DNA of 64,000 bases from an uncultured Flaviramulus sp. (GCA_947501105.1 CANMUP010000003.1:248001-312000), one strand, 5' to 3'. Shown: positions 1-8,948, counted from the first letter of the stretch. Notes: a model not told the origin generated them from the letters alone. Translations and numbers: made by a program.

Positions 1-110
1 TTAACGCTAGCTTCAGTTTTTTTTGATACACCACCACGATTGTGTATTACTCTGTCAACAGTACCTTCAGATACATTGGCTTTTTTAGCGATATCTTTTA
101 TTGTAATCAT
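1..110 (-). CDS. LacI-family transcriptional regulator, N-terminal fragment (runs off the window)
   Basis: The reverse complement starts with ATG at 110-108 and gives about 36 residues beginning MITIKDIAKKANVSEGTVDR. This is the classic LacI/GalR helix-turn-helix: the TIKDIA start, then a recognition helix with VSEGTVDRV in place of the usual VSxxTVSRV. The rest of the protein, including the sugar-binding domain, lies outside the window. The gene is divergent from the hexuronate operon starting at 293. The gap between them carries two near-identical palindromes around a promoter, so this protein is the obvious candidate repressor of that operon (inference). The family call is secure. The effector (a uronate, mannonate or KDG-type intermediate) is a guess from position. 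Confidence 0.9.
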   Translation of the reverse strand, partial: MITIKDIAKKANVSEGTVDRVIHNRGGVSKKTEASV

Positions 111-202
111 ATAATTTTTTTCACCTCACAAGATTCATTTGCAATTTTAGAATATAAAAAGTAATTGAGATAACTTTATGCAATTTAATAATAAATTTTA
201 TT

Positions 203-233
203 TTGTGTTCGCACACTATTTTATATATATTTG
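203..233 (+). promoter_or_regulatory. Bacteroidota-type promoter of the hexuronate operon
   Basis: A TTG at 203-205 is followed after 20 bases by TATATTTG at 226-233. This fits the Bacteroidota consensus TTG-N19/20-TAnnTTTG. Transcription would start near 240, giving a leader of about 50 bases before the ATG at 293. Both elements touch the palindromic operators at 205-216 and 234-247. Confidence 0.75.
205..216. promoter_or_regulatory. Upstream operator half of a LacI-type operator pair
   Basis: GTGTTCGCACAC is an imperfect palindrome that matches the core of the downstream operator (234-247) at 11 of 12 positions. It overlaps the last base of the -33 TTG. Its centre lies exactly 30 bp, about three helical turns, from the centre of the second site, so two dimers or one tetramer could bind on the same face of the DNA. 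Confidence 0.7.
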
Positions 234-247
234 CGTGTGCGCACACG
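234..247. promoter_or_regulatory. Downstream operator, perfect 14-bp palindrome
   Basis: CGTGTGCGCACACG is a perfect 14-bp palindrome with the central CG step typical of LacI/GalR operators. It starts at the base after the -7 element, so bound repressor would cover the transcription start. GC-rich palindromes are rare in this AT-rich DNA, which makes chance unlikely. Confidence 0.8.
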
Positions 248-292
248 TTATGTGATTAATATTAATCGATAACAATAAGTAATTAATCTAAA

Positions 293-1120
293 ATGAGTAA
301 AGTAATAGTATTGACTGGTGCTGGTGGAGTTTTATGTGGAGTATTAGCTAAGGCACTTGCAAAAGAGGGGCACAAAATTGCTGTGCTGGATTTAAGAAAA
401 GAGGCTGCAGATCAAGTTGCAAATGAAATTAATGCAAACGGAGGCGAAGCTATTGGCATTGCTACAAATGTTTTAGAGAAAAAGTCTTTGACTTTAGCTA
501 AAAAGGAAGTTAATAAGAAGTTTGGGTTGTGTGATATTTTAATTAATGGAGCAGGTGGAAATCATCCACTTGGAACAACGTCTAATACACATCTGTTATC
601 TGATGATTTAGAAAATACATCAGAAGGGTTTAAGACGTTTTTTGATTTGGATTCTGAAGGAATTAAGTTTGTATTCGATTTAAATTTTATTGGTACATTA
701 CTTCCAACTCAGGTTTTTGCTAAAGATATGGTTGATAAAGAGGGATGTAGTATTTTAAATATTTCTTCTATGAATGCTTTTACACCATTAACAAAAATAC
801 CTGCATATAGTGGTGCTAAGGCGGCTGTTTCTAATTTTACGCAATGGTTAGCTGTCCATTTTTCTAAAGTTGGAATTCGTGTTAATGCATTAGCACCAGG
901 ATTTTTTTTAACTGACCAAAACAGAAGTTTACTTACTAAAAATGATGGTAGTTTAACACCAAGAGGTAATCAAATTATTGAACAAACACCAATGGGAAAA
1001 TTTGGTGAACCTGAGGATTTAGTGGGGACAACTTTATGGTTGTGTAGTGAAGGAGCATCGTTTGTAACAGGAGTAGTTATTCCTATAGATGGTGGATTTA
1101 GCGCTTATAGCGGTGTTTAA
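293..1120 (+). CDS. SDR-family D-mannonate oxidoreductase (fructuronate reductase)
   Basis: A 275-residue classical short-chain dehydrogenase/reductase. The N-terminal cofactor loop TGAGGVLC starts at residue 8, there is an NGAGG motif near residue 85, and the catalytic pair is Tyr172/Lys176 in YSGAK after the Ser158/159 segment. It ends with the usual [13 protein letters not shown] tail. The fold alone does not give the substrate, but the next two genes are UxuA and UxaC. In Bacteroidota an SDR commonly replaces the unrelated E. coli UxuB, reducing D-fructuronate to D-mannonate with NAD(P)H. It is the first gene of the operon and lies 11 bases before uxuA. The main alternative is a KduD-like 2-deoxy-gluconate dehydrogenase. 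Cytoplasmic; SDR call secure, substrate likely. Confidence 0.85.
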   Translation: MSKVIVLTGAGGVLCGVLAKALAKEGHKIAVLDLRKEAADQVANEINANGGEAIGIATNVLEKKSLTLAKKEVNKKFGLCDILINGAGGNHPLGTTSNTHLLSDDLENTSEGFKTFFDLDSEGIKFVFDLNFIGTLLPTQVFAKDMVDKEGCSILNISSMNAFTPLTKIPAYSGAKAAVSNFTQWLAVHFSKVGIRVNALAPGFFLTDQNRSLLTKNDGSLTPRGNQIIEQTPMGKFGEPEDLVGTTLWLCSEGASFVTGVVIPIDGGFSAYSGV

Positions 1121-1131
1121 ATTATAAAATT

Positions 1132-2319
1132 ATGGAACAAACATGGCGTTGGTATGGGCCAAATGACCCCGTATCTCTATCAGATATAAAACAAGCAGGA
1201 GCAACAGGTGTTGTTTCAGCATTACACCATATTCCTAACGGTCAAGTATGGACTATTGAAGAAATACAAAAAAGAGTAAACACTATTGAAAGTTCAGGCT
1301 TAACTTGGAGTGTTGTAGAAAGTATCCCAGTGCATGAAAATATAAAAACCCGTTCTGGAAATTTTAATACTTATATAGAGCATTATAAACAAAGTATTGA
1401 GAATTTAGCAAAATGTGGCATCAATATCGTGTGTTATAACTTTATGCCTGTTCTTGATTGGACTCGAACAGATTTAGGTTTTCAAGTAGAAGATGGGTCT
1501 AAAGCACTTCGTTTTGATGTAATTGCTTTTGCTGCTTTTGAACTATTTTTATTAAAAAGACCTGACGCTGAAAACGACTATTCTGAAGTGCAGCAAAATG
1601 AAGCAAAAATCTATGCTGATAATCTAACAGAAGATAACAAAAACCAATTAATTAATAATATCATCGCTGGTTTACCTGGAGCTGAAGAAGGGTATACTTT
1701 AGAACAGTTTCAAGTTATTTTAGATACTTATAAAGAAATTGATGCTTCCGTTTTAAGAAAAAATTTAGTATCATTTCTCAATGAAATTATCCCTGTAGCT
1801 TCTAAGAATGAAGTTCTTATGTGTATTCACCCAGATGATCCGCCATATCCTATTTTAGGATTACCAAGAGTGGTTAGTACTGAGGCAGACTACGCTTATT
1901 TATTTGATAATGTGCCTGATAGAGCAAATGGAATTACTTTTTGTACAGGATCATTAGGAGTAAGAGGTGATAATAATTTGGTACAAATTTTTAAACGCTT
2001 TGCAGACCGTACACATTTTCTTCACTTAAGAAGCACTAAAAGTGATGAACATGGTAATTTCTATGAAGCTAATCATCTTGAGGGTGATGTAGATATGTAC
2101 AACATTGTTAAAGCAGTTTTAAAAGAAGAGAAAAGGCGGAAAACCGAAGGAAGAACAGATTATGTTATTCCTATAAGACCAGATCACGGACATCAAATGC
2201 TCGATGATTTGCATAAAGAAACCAATCCGGGATATTCAGGCATTGGCAGATTACGAGGCTTAGCAGAATTACGAGGTTTAGAATTTGGTATATCAAAAAG
2301 CTTAACTGAATGGCATTAA
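1132..2319 (+). CDS. uxuA: Mannonate dehydratase UxuA
   Basis: A 395-residue protein that dehydrates D-mannonate to 2-keto-3-deoxygluconate. It shows the family's opening [20 protein letters not shown] with HHIPNG just after, the metal-site segment [20 protein letters not shown] around residues 227-246, and the late RPDHGHQM motif. The length matches the family. It is the second gene of the hexuronate operon. Its stop overlaps an upstream possible start of uxaC, suggesting translational coupling. The enzyme is cytoplasmic and divalent-metal dependent. Nothing looks damaged. Confidence 0.96.
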   Translation: MEQTWRWYGPNDPVSLSDIKQAGATGVVSALHHIPNGQVWTIEEIQKRVNTIESSGLTWSVVESIPVHENIKTRSGNFNTYIEHYKQSIENLAKCGINIVCYNFMPVLDWTRTDLGFQVEDGSKALRFDVIAFAAFELFLLKRPDAENDYSEVQQNEAKIYADNLTEDNKNQLINNIIAGLPGAEEGYTLEQFQVILDTYKEIDASVLRKNLVSFLNEIIPVASKNEVLMCIHPDDPPYPILGLPRVVSTEADYAYLFDNVPDRANGITFCTGSLGVRGDNNLVQIFKRFADRTHFLHLRSTKSDEHGNFYEANHLEGDVDMYNIVKAVLKEEKRRKTEGRTDYVIPIRPDHGHQMLDDLHKETNPGYSGIGRLRGLAELRGLEFGISKSLTEWH

Positions 2320-2330
2320 TACAATCTAAG

Positions 2331-3722
2331 ATGTTTATCACGGATAATTTTTTATTGCAAACAGAAATTGCTGAAACACTTTATGAAAAGTATGCTAAAG
2401 ACTTGCCTATAATTGACTACCACAATCATCTATCCGCAAAAAAAATTGCAGAGAACAAACCAATCAAAAACATTACTCAAGCATGGTTAAATAGTGATCA
2501 TTATAAATGGCGTGGTATGCGTGCCAATGGTATTGATGAAAAATATATTACAGGGTCGTCGACTTTAGAAGAACGATTTAATAAATGGGCAGAAACGGTT
2601 CCTTATACCTTAAGAAACCCATTGTTTCATTGGACACAATTAGAGCTGAAGCGGTATTTTGATATTGATGATATTTTACAACCGAGTACTGCAAAAGCTA
2701 TTTATGATAAAGCTAATGCTGTTTTAGAAAACAAAACACCAGCACAATTGTTAGAAGAAATGAAGGTTCAGGTAGTTTGCACTACCGATGACCCTACGGA
2801 TGATTTAAAATACCACAAACAAATTAACGAAGAGGGTAATTTCTATACCAAAGTACTACCAACTTTTAGAGCAGATGAGCTATTTCTAATCAATAACGAG
2901 AAATTTTTAAATTACATTCATAAATTAGCAAACAGTGTTAACTTTGAAATTAATACGCTCAATGATTTTTTAAAAGCTATTGACGAGCGTATCAAGTTTT
3001 TTCATAATCAAGGATGTCGATTATCAGATTTTGGTGTTGGAGAAGCTTTAAGTATTGTAGATTTTACAGAGGAAAGCATTTCTCAAATTTTTGAAAACAA
3101 AATAGAAAATAAGACACTTAAAAAAAGTGATGTAGATAAATTCAGGTCATTCCTGTTTATTTATTTAGGAAAAAAATATCATGAATACGATTGGGTACAA
3201 CAATATCACTTAGGTGCTATTCGAAATAATAATTTATTGTTAACTAAGCAAGTAGGTTTAGATGCAGGTGTTGATTCTATAAGTGATTTTCCTATGGCGG
3301 AATTTATGTCAAAACTGTTCAATACACTTAATTCTACCAACCAACTAGCAAAAACAATATGTTATAATTTAAACCCGTCTCAAAATGAAGTGTTCGCTAC
3401 TATGATGGGAAATTTTCAAAACTCTGATTGTCCAGGTAAAATGCAATGGGGTTCAGGTTGGTGGTTTTTAGACCAAAAGGATGGGATGGAGAAACAGCTT
3501 AATACACTTTCAAATATGGGCTTATTAAGTCGTTTTGTAGGTATGCTAACCGATAGTAGAAGTTTCTTATCATTTCCTAGGCATGAGTATTTTAGACGTA
3601 TCTTGTGTAATTTAATAGCAGAAGATGTTAAAAGCGGATTTGTATCTAATGATATAGAGTTTCTAGGAAAAATAATATCTGATATTTGTTATAATAATGC
3701 TAAAAAGTATTTCAAATTTTAA
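2331..3722 (+). CDS. uxaC: Glucuronate isomerase UxaC
   Basis: Converts D-glucuronate to D-fructuronate (and galacturonate to tagaturonate). It belongs to the amidohydrolase-like uronate isomerases: the metal-binding HxH lies in PIIDYHNHL near the N-terminus, and the C-terminal half has WGSGWWFLDQKDGM and GMLTDSRSFLSFPRHEYFRR. I chose ATG 2331 (463 residues, starting MFITDNFLLQTE), because family members normally begin with this segment and this start does not overlap uxuA. The alternative ATG at 2310 adds seven residues and overlaps uxuA by 10 bases. It lies between uxuA and the KDG kinase and completes the glucuronate-to-KDG route. Confidence 0.95.
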   Translation: MFITDNFLLQTEIAETLYEKYAKDLPIIDYHNHLSAKKIAENKPIKNITQAWLNSDHYKWRGMRANGIDEKYITGSSTLEERFNKWAETVPYTLRNPLFHWTQLELKRYFDIDDILQPSTAKAIYDKANAVLENKTPAQLLEEMKVQVVCTTDDPTDDLKYHKQINEEGNFYTKVLPTFRADELFLINNEKFLNYIHKLANSVNFEINTLNDFLKAIDERIKFFHNQGCRLSDFGVGEALSIVDFTEESISQIFENKIENKTLKKSDVDKFRSFLFIYLGKKYHEYDWVQQYHLGAIRNNNLLLTKQVGLDAGVDSISDFPMAEFMSKLFNTLNSTNQLAKTICYNLNPSQNEVFATMMGNFQNSDCPGKMQWGSGWWFLDQKDGMEKQLNTLSNMGLLSRFVGMLTDSRSFLSFPRHEYFRRILCNLIAEDVKSGFVSNDIEFLGKIISDICYNNAKKYFKF

Positions 3723-3731
3723 TTAAAAATA

Positions 3732-4778
3732 ATGAGTAAAGTAGTAACATTTGGAGAAATCATGTTAAGGTTAGCTCCTCAAGGATTTTTAAGATTTTCA
3801 CAAGCCAATAATTTTGATGCAATTTATGGAGGAGGTGAATCTAATGTTGCAGTATCCTTGGCAAATTATGGCGTACCAGTAGATTTTGTAACGCGTTTAC
3901 CAAAAAATGATATTGGAGCATGTGCGATGATGGAAATGCGTAAACGAGGAGTTGGAGTAGATAAAATTGTATATGGTGGAGATCGTTTAGGTATCTATTT
4001 TTTAGAAACTGGAGCAGTTTCAAGAGGCAGTAAAGTGATTTATGATAGAGCACATTCAGCGATTGCAGAAATAGAATCAGGAATGATTGATTGGGATGCT
4101 GTTTTTGAAGGTGTAGAATGGTTTCATTGGACAGGGATTACACCAGCCATTTCTCAAGGAGCTGCAGATGTTTGTTTAGAAGCTGTTAAAAAAGCGAGCA
4201 CAAAAGGAATTACTATTTCTACAGACTTAAATTATCGTGCTAAACTTTGGCAATATTGTAATGAAGCACACAGGGAGTCAGTTATGACAGAGTTAACGTC
4301 TTATTGTGATATCGTTTTAGGAAATGAAGAAGATGCCGAAATGCACTTTGGAATAAAACCAGAAGGTATTACAGTTCAAACTCAAGGGCATGATGTAAAA
4401 GCAGAAGCTTTTTTGTCGGTATGCCAACAAATGATGAAAAAATTCCCAAGAGCCAAAAAAGTTATAACAACATTAAGAGGTTCTATTTCCGCATCCCACA
4501 ACACGTGGGCAGGAGTATTGTACGATGGTAAAACTATGTATCAAACGCGCCAGTACCAAATCACGGATATCGTTGACAGAGTTGGTGGTGGTGACAGTTT
4601 TATGGGTGGATTAATCTACGGATTATTAAAATACCCAGAAGATGATCAAAATGCATTGGACTTTGCTGTAGCAGCATCATGTTTAAAGCATACTATTAAA
4701 GGAGATGCAAACCTAGTAACAGTTGCAGAAGTAGAAAAATTAATGGGTGGAGATGCATCTGGTCGTGTAGCTCGTTAG
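3732..4778 (+). CDS. kdgK: 2-keto-3-deoxygluconate kinase (PfkB family)
   Basis: A 348-residue ribokinase/PfkB-family kinase. The N-terminal half has YGGGESNVAVSLANYG around residue 32. The C-terminal signature is DRVGGGDSFMGGLIYG with the catalytic base Asp288. It phosphorylates KDG to KDPG with ATP in the cytoplasm. The family also includes fructokinases, but the neighbours (uronate isomerase and mannonate dehydratase before it, KDPG aldolase after it) fix the substrate. It starts 9 bases after uxaC and lies 49 bases before the aldolase gene. Confidence 0.92.
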   Translation: MSKVVTFGEIMLRLAPQGFLRFSQANNFDAIYGGGESNVAVSLANYGVPVDFVTRLPKNDIGACAMMEMRKRGVGVDKIVYGGDRLGIYFLETGAVSRGSKVIYDRAHSAIAEIESGMIDWDAVFEGVEWFHWTGITPAISQGAADVCLEAVKKASTKGITISTDLNYRAKLWQYCNEAHRESVMTELTSYCDIVLGNEEDAEMHFGIKPEGITVQTQGHDVKAEAFLSVCQQMMKKFPRAKKVITTLRGSISASHNTWAGVLYDGKTMYQTRQYQITDIVDRVGGGDSFMGGLIYGLLKYPEDDQNALDFAVAASCLKHTIKGDANLVTVAEVEKLMGGDASGRVAR

Positions 4779-4827
4779 TTTTATAAATATTTAATTTACA
4801 CCCTTTATAAAATTTGAAAAACAATAT

Positions 4828-5502
4828 ATGGCACAATTTACAAGATTAGAAGTAGCACAAGCAATGAAAGATACGGGTATGGTTCCCTTGTTTTTTAATA
4901 GCGATATAGAATTAAGTAAAAAAGTATTAAAAGCTTGTTATGATGGGGGAGCGCGCTTAATGGAATTTACTGCACGAGGTGATTTCGCTCACGAAGTTTT
5001 TGGTGAATTAACTAAGTACGCCATCAAAGAATTACCAGGAATGATAATGGGAGTAGGTTCAGTAACGGATGGTGCTGCAGCTTCTTTATATATGGCTTTA
5101 GGTGCAAATTTTATAGTAACCCCAGTATTAAGAGAAGATATTGCTATAGCCTGTAATAGGCGAAAAGTATTATGGTCCCCAGGCTGTGGTAGTTTAACAG
5201 AAATTGCAAGAGCAGAAGAATTAGGTTGTGAAATTGTAAAGCTGTTCCCAGGTGATGTATACGGTCCACAATTTGTAAAAGGAATAAAAGGTCCACAACC
5301 GTGGACAAGCATAATGCCAACAGGTGGCGTATCACCAACCAAGGAGAACCTAAGAAATTGGTTTGATGCTGGTGTTACTTGTGTGGGTATGGGATCTAAA
5401 TTAATTTCAAAAGAGATTATAGTAAACAAAGATTATAATAAACTAAAGGAGGATGTGAAAAATGCTTTAGCTATTATAAAAGAAGTTAGAAATATAAACT
5501 AA
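4828..5502 (+). CDS. eda: KDPG aldolase (bifunctional KDPG/KHG aldolase)
   Basis: A 224-residue class I aldolase that splits KDPG into pyruvate and glyceraldehyde-3-phosphate. The family Glu46 is in MEFTARG, the Schiff-base lysine is Lys138 in EIVKLFPG, and the phosphate-binding segment MPTGGVSP follows. This closes the pathway from glucuronate to central metabolism. A 49-base gap separates it from kdgK, and the TRAP transporter genes follow on the same strand. Confidence 0.95.
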   Translation: MAQFTRLEVAQAMKDTGMVPLFFNSDIELSKKVLKACYDGGARLMEFTARGDFAHEVFGELTKYAIKELPGMIMGVGSVTDGAAASLYMALGANFIVTPVLREDIAIACNRRKVLWSPGCGSLTEIARAEELGCEIVKLFPGDVYGPQFVKGIKGPQPWTSIMPTGGVSPTKENLRNWFDAGVTCVGMGSKLISKEIIVNKDYNKLKEDVKNALAIIKEVRNIN

Positions 5503-5551
5503 TTAGAAGCCAAACTTTTTTAAGTTCAAATAAACTTAATTGAGCACAAAA

Positions 5552-6523
5552 ATGAAATGTAAACTAATTTTCATAGCTGTTTTTTTTGTAAGTATCACAT
5601 CTTGTGAAAAAGGAGATAGTAGTAAGGTTTTATATTTAGCACATAATTCTTCCCAAACGCATCCAGTGCATAAAGGAGTTTTAAAATTTCAAGAAGTATT
5701 GGCTAAAAAATCTAGAGGTAAGTTAGTGCTTAAAATTTTCCCTGATGGTCAACTGGGTTCAGAGAGAGAGGTTTTAGAATTACTTCAAATAGGAAGTGTT
5801 GCTATAACCAAAGTTAGTGCTGCGTCATTATCCAACTTTGTACCAGAATATCATATTTTAGGCATTCCATATTTGTTTAAGGATAAGGATCATAAATTCA
5901 GTGTTCTAGAAGGAGAGATTGGGAAATCAATTTTACAAAAAGGAGAAAAATTTTGGTTAAGAGGGTTGTGTTATTATGATGCTGGTAGTCGAAGTTTTTA
6001 TACATCAAACAAAGCAATAAGAACACCTGATGATTTAAAAGGTCTTAAAATTCGTGTAATGAATAACCAAATGGCAATAAACATGGTTAACGCATTAGGA
6101 GGATCGGCTACACCAATGGCTTATGGCGAACTGTATACAGCAATACAACAAGGTGTTGTAGATGGTGCTGAAAACAACCCACCATCATTTGTATCTTCCA
6201 ATCATTACGAGGTTAGTAAATATTATACATTAGACCAACATTCTTCGGTTCCTGATGTGTTGTTAATTGGTACAAAATATTGGAATAAGTTGTCGAGCCA
6301 AGAAAAAATTTGGGTACAAGAAGCAGCAAATGAATCATCTCAAGCACAAAAACAATTTTGGAATGAATCTGTTGAAGAATCTATGGTTAAAGCTAAAAAA
6401 GCGGGTGTGGAAATTATAATTCCTGAAAAATCATTGTTTCAAGAGCAATCCAAATCAGTTTTGGAAACCTTTCAAAAAGAACACCCAGGAATGCGTGATG
6501 TTATCAACAAAATAAAAAAATAA
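5552..6523 (+). CDS. dctP: TRAP transporter solute-binding lipoprotein DctP (uronate type)
   Basis: A 323-residue DctP-family binding protein, read from ATG 5552. A longer frame starts at TTG 5540 but only adds four residues before the hydrophobic signal. The signal ends in a lipobox with Cys18 (ITSC), so this is a lipoprotein rather than the free periplasmic protein usual in Proteobacteria. The conserved carboxylate-binding arginine is in LKGLKIRVMNN, and the MAYGELYTAIQQGVVDGAENN block is typical of uronate-binding members. It should deliver an acidic sugar to DctQ/DctM, which follow within 10 bases. Confidence 0.92.
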   Translation: MKCKLIFIAVFFVSITSCEKGDSSKVLYLAHNSSQTHPVHKGVLKFQEVLAKKSRGKLVLKIFPDGQLGSEREVLELLQIGSVAITKVSAASLSNFVPEYHILGIPYLFKDKDHKFSVLEGEIGKSILQKGEKFWLRGLCYYDAGSRSFYTSNKAIRTPDDLKGLKIRVMNNQMAINMVNALGGSATPMAYGELYTAIQQGVVDGAENNPPSFVSSNHYEVSKYYTLDQHSSVPDVLLIGTKYWNKLSSQEKIWVQEAANESSQAQKQFWNESVEESMVKAKKAGVEIIIPEKSLFQEQSKSVLETFQKEHPGMRDVINKIKK

Positions 6524-6529
6524 ATAATT

Positions 6530-7021
6530 ATGAAAACAGCAGATATTCTTTTCAATAAGTTGTGCAGAATTATGGAAATAATATTGATTTCTATTTTTGG
6601 ATTACTTGTTGTTGATGTATTAAGTCAGGTGTTTTCACGTTATGTTTTAAATACATCATTCACATTTACAGAAGAGTTAGCACGATTCTCATTAATTTGG
6701 TTATCTATTCTTGGAGCAGCTTATCTTAATGGGAAAAGAGAACATTTATCAATGGATTTCTTGTATCAAAAACTTTCAATCAAACATCGAAAAAAAGTAT
6801 TAATTTTTATAGAAATCTGTATCTTCCTATTTGCGCTTATCGTCATGGTAATTGGTGGATTTAATCTTGTTTATACTACGCTCCATTTAGAACAATTATC
6901 AGGAACATTGCGTATTCCTTTAGGTTATATTTATGCAATCCTGCCTTTAAGTGGTTTATTAATCATGTGGTTCTCCATATATCATATGGGTAAAATCATT
7001 ACTAATAAAATAATCGATTAG
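6530..7021 (+). CDS. dctQ: TRAP transporter small membrane subunit DctQ
   Basis: A 163-residue inner-membrane protein with four hydrophobic segments (roughly residues 13-35, 53-70, 90-112 and 133-153). It has the family pattern FSRYVLNTSFTFTEELARFS and WLSILGAAYL near residues 42-70. It forms the small subunit of the Na+-driven TRAP carrier with DctM. It sits 6 bases after dctP, and dctM begins 2 bases downstream. Confidence 0.92.
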   Translation: MKTADILFNKLCRIMEIILISIFGLLVVDVLSQVFSRYVLNTSFTFTEELARFSLIWLSILGAAYLNGKREHLSMDFLYQKLSIKHRKKVLIFIEICIFLFALIVMVIGGFNLVYTTLHLEQLSGTLRIPLGYIYAILPLSGLLIMWFSIYHMGKIITNKIID

Positions 7022-7023
7022 GC

Positions 7024-8328
7024 ATGAGTATAGAAGTAATAAGCATTATCGTTTTATTTTTAAGTTTTTTCATTTTATTAATGTTAAAAGTGCCGGTAGC
7101 TTATAGTATTGGTATTTCTACTACTATAAGTTTACTACTTAATATTGATAAATTACCTGGAATAACTACTATAGCCCAGCGTATGACAACGGGTATTGAT
7201 AGTTTTGCGTTATTAGCCATTCCGTTTTTTGTCTTAGCAGGAGAGATTATGAAGCGTGGAGGTATAGCAAACCGACTTATTAATTTTGCTAAGTCTTTGG
7301 TTGCTAGTTTACCTGGTGGTTTGGCTTATGTAAACGTTTTAGCTTCTATGCTATTTGGTGCTATTTCGGGTTCGGCTATTGCTGCAACATCTGCTATTGG
7401 TAGTATTATGACAGATAGAATGGAAGAAGAAGGCTACCCAAGAGAATTTAGCGCATCAGTAAATATAACATCATCTACTACAGGGTTGTTAATTCCACCA
7501 AGTAATATTTTAATTGTATATGCTTTGGCAAGCGGAGGCACTGCATCAGTAGCGGCATTATTTATTGCAGGTTATTTACCAGGTATTTTGTTAGGGTTTG
7601 CCATAATGGCTTATATTGCTTTTGTTGCTATATCTCGCAAGTTTGCAAAAGGAAGTCGAGCTCCTTTATCTTTAATTTGGACCTTTTTTAGAAAAGCATT
7701 TTTTAGCTTATTATTATTAGTTATAGTTGTTGGAGGAATTGTAGCTGGAATTTTTACAGCAACAGAAGCTTCTGCTATTGCTGTTTTATACGCAGCAGTT
7801 TTAGCTTTAATTTATGGAGATATAAGTGTTAAAGATTTTCCATCAATTTTATTAACTAGCACAAAAACGACGGCTGTAGTAATGTTTTTAATTTGTACTT
7901 CAATGGCCATGTCATGGTTGTTTTCTTTTGAAGGTATTCCAGAACTTATTAGTAACTTTTTATTAGAGCAATTCAGTAATAAAATTGTTATTTTTTTAGT
8001 CATTAACTTGGTCTTATTAATAATTGGAACGTTTATGGACATGACGCCTGCAGTATTAATATTTACACCCATTTTTTTACCAGTAGTACTTGCTTTGGGA
8101 ATGGACCCCGTTCATTTTGGAATTGTATTGGTACTTAATTTATGTATTGGACTTTGTACGCCACCAGTGGGAACCATTCTTTTTGTTGGTAGTGGTGTAG
8201 CAAAAGTATCAGTTTCACAAGTTATTAAACCACTGATTCCATTTTTACTAATAATGATAATTGTGTTGCTTTTAATTACTTATATCCCAGAAATATCTAT
8301 GTGTCTTCCTAAGTTATTTGATTTATAA
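7024..8328 (+). CDS. dctM: TRAP transporter large permease DctM
   Basis: A 434-residue, highly hydrophobic permease with about 12 membrane segments. DctM/SiaM signatures include PFFVLAGEIMKRGGIANRL, GAISGSAIAATSAIGSIM, the SSTTGLLIPPSN loop and the LCIGLCTPPVGTILFVG loop near the C-terminus. With DctP and DctQ it should import an acidic sugar, most simply glucuronate or a related uronate, using a Na+ gradient. It is the last gene of the hexuronate operon. No U-tailed terminator is visible after it; decayed gene remnants begin at once. Confidence 0.94.
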   Translation: MSIEVISIIVLFLSFFILLMLKVPVAYSIGISTTISLLLNIDKLPGITTIAQRMTTGIDSFALLAIPFFVLAGEIMKRGGIANRLINFAKSLVASLPGGLAYVNVLASMLFGAISGSAIAATSAIGSIMTDRMEEEGYPREFSASVNITSSTTGLLIPPSNILIVYALASGGTASVAALFIAGYLPGILLGFAIMAYIAFVAISRKFAKGSRAPLSLIWTFFRKAFFSLLLLVIVVGGIVAGIFTATEASAIAVLYAAVLALIYGDISVKDFPSILLTSTKTTAVVMFLICTSMAMSWLFSFEGIPELISNFLLEQFSNKIVIFLVINLVLLIIGTFMDMTPAVLIFTPIFLPVVLALGMDPVHFGIVLVLNLCIGLCTPPVGTILFVGSGVAKVSVSQVIKPLIPFLLIMIIVLLLITYIPEISMCLPKLFDL

Positions 8329-8550
8329 CTTCACAACAGGGAGAAACTTTTCATATAGAATTAAACGGTTAAAAAATACTCTTTCAAATCTTAAATTCAT
8401 TTTCTTTTTTAACCTGTACCTAGAAGCTTGTAAAGACCTAGGATCAATATGTAATAAATTCGTAATCTCTTTGGTTTGCATATGTAATTTTATGAAAATA
8501 CAATGCCTTAACTCTACTTCTGATAAAGAAGGGTGTAAAATGAGTAGTTT
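8323..8550 (-). pseudogene. Remnant of a LuxR-type HTH regulator (C-terminal tail only)
   Basis: The minus strand reads open from 8550 to a TAA at 8325-8323, giving about 75 residues. It contains HPSLSEVELRHC, then KLHMQTKEITNLL and IDPRSLQASRYRLKKKMNL. This is the C-terminal LuxR-like helix-turn-helix found at the end of flavobacterial TPR or triple-Y regulators (family knowledge). There is no start codon in a sensible place, and two stops lie just upstream (8560-8551 region), so the sensor part is gone. The tail overlaps the last codons of dctM. The plus-strand frame over the same bases is only a shadow. Confidence 0.6.
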
Positions 8551-8860
8551 TCAAAATCAAACAATTTCAAGTACCAACAATACGGTAAACTTAATTGTTG
8601 ATGACCCTTTAACCAGTATTGATGAAGGGCGACCATTTGTTTTTGTTTCTGGCATTGGAGGTAATAGCCTTCGAGATGCCGAAAGTGGTTTAGAAAATAA
8701 TCTTTGGTAGGCAAGTGTTCCCCATACAGGAAATGGTTCACAACATGGAGCTCTTTTTGGAGAATTCAATTATAATGGAGATACAACTTTAGCTCATTTT
8801 TATTTTAAAGACATAGATGGTAAAATTGTTGATGTTTTTTTTGTGAGAATGAATGATTAA
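8551..8860 (+). pseudogene. Remnant of a secreted phosphoesterase-like protein, C-terminal domain with nonsense mutation
   Basis: Plus-strand reading gives DDPLTSIDEGRPFVFVSGIGG and NSLRDAESG, then a TAG at 8708-8710. The same frame then continues for 50 codons (ASVPHTGNGSQHGALFGEFN, FYFKDIDGKIVDVFFV) to a TAA at 8858-8860. The pattern resembles the C-terminal domain of secreted calcineurin-like metallophosphoesterases of Bacteroidota. That identification is from memory and only moderately sure. No N-terminal catalytic part exists upstream, where a minus-strand regulator tail begins instead. The stop replaces what was probably a tryptophan codon (TGG to TAG). The left boundary is approximate. 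Confidence 0.55.
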
Positions 8861-8948
8861 CTTTTAAGAGGTAAAAGAGCTAGCTTATTGAAAAAAATAC
8901 AAAAATAGATTAACAAGAAAAGGTTACTTAGACAATCAAAAACGACAT

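Noticed and set aside
4989-5429. Minus-strand frame of 146 codons inside the KDPG aldolase gene
   Set aside because: The sense protein has all catalytic residues; the antisense frame has no family features.
8318-8710. Plus-strand open frame of 130 codons as one intact gene
   Set aside because: Its first half is antisense to a recognisable LuxR-type HTH tail on the minus strand, and its second half is only part of a longer broken frame. It is a chance join over two remnants.
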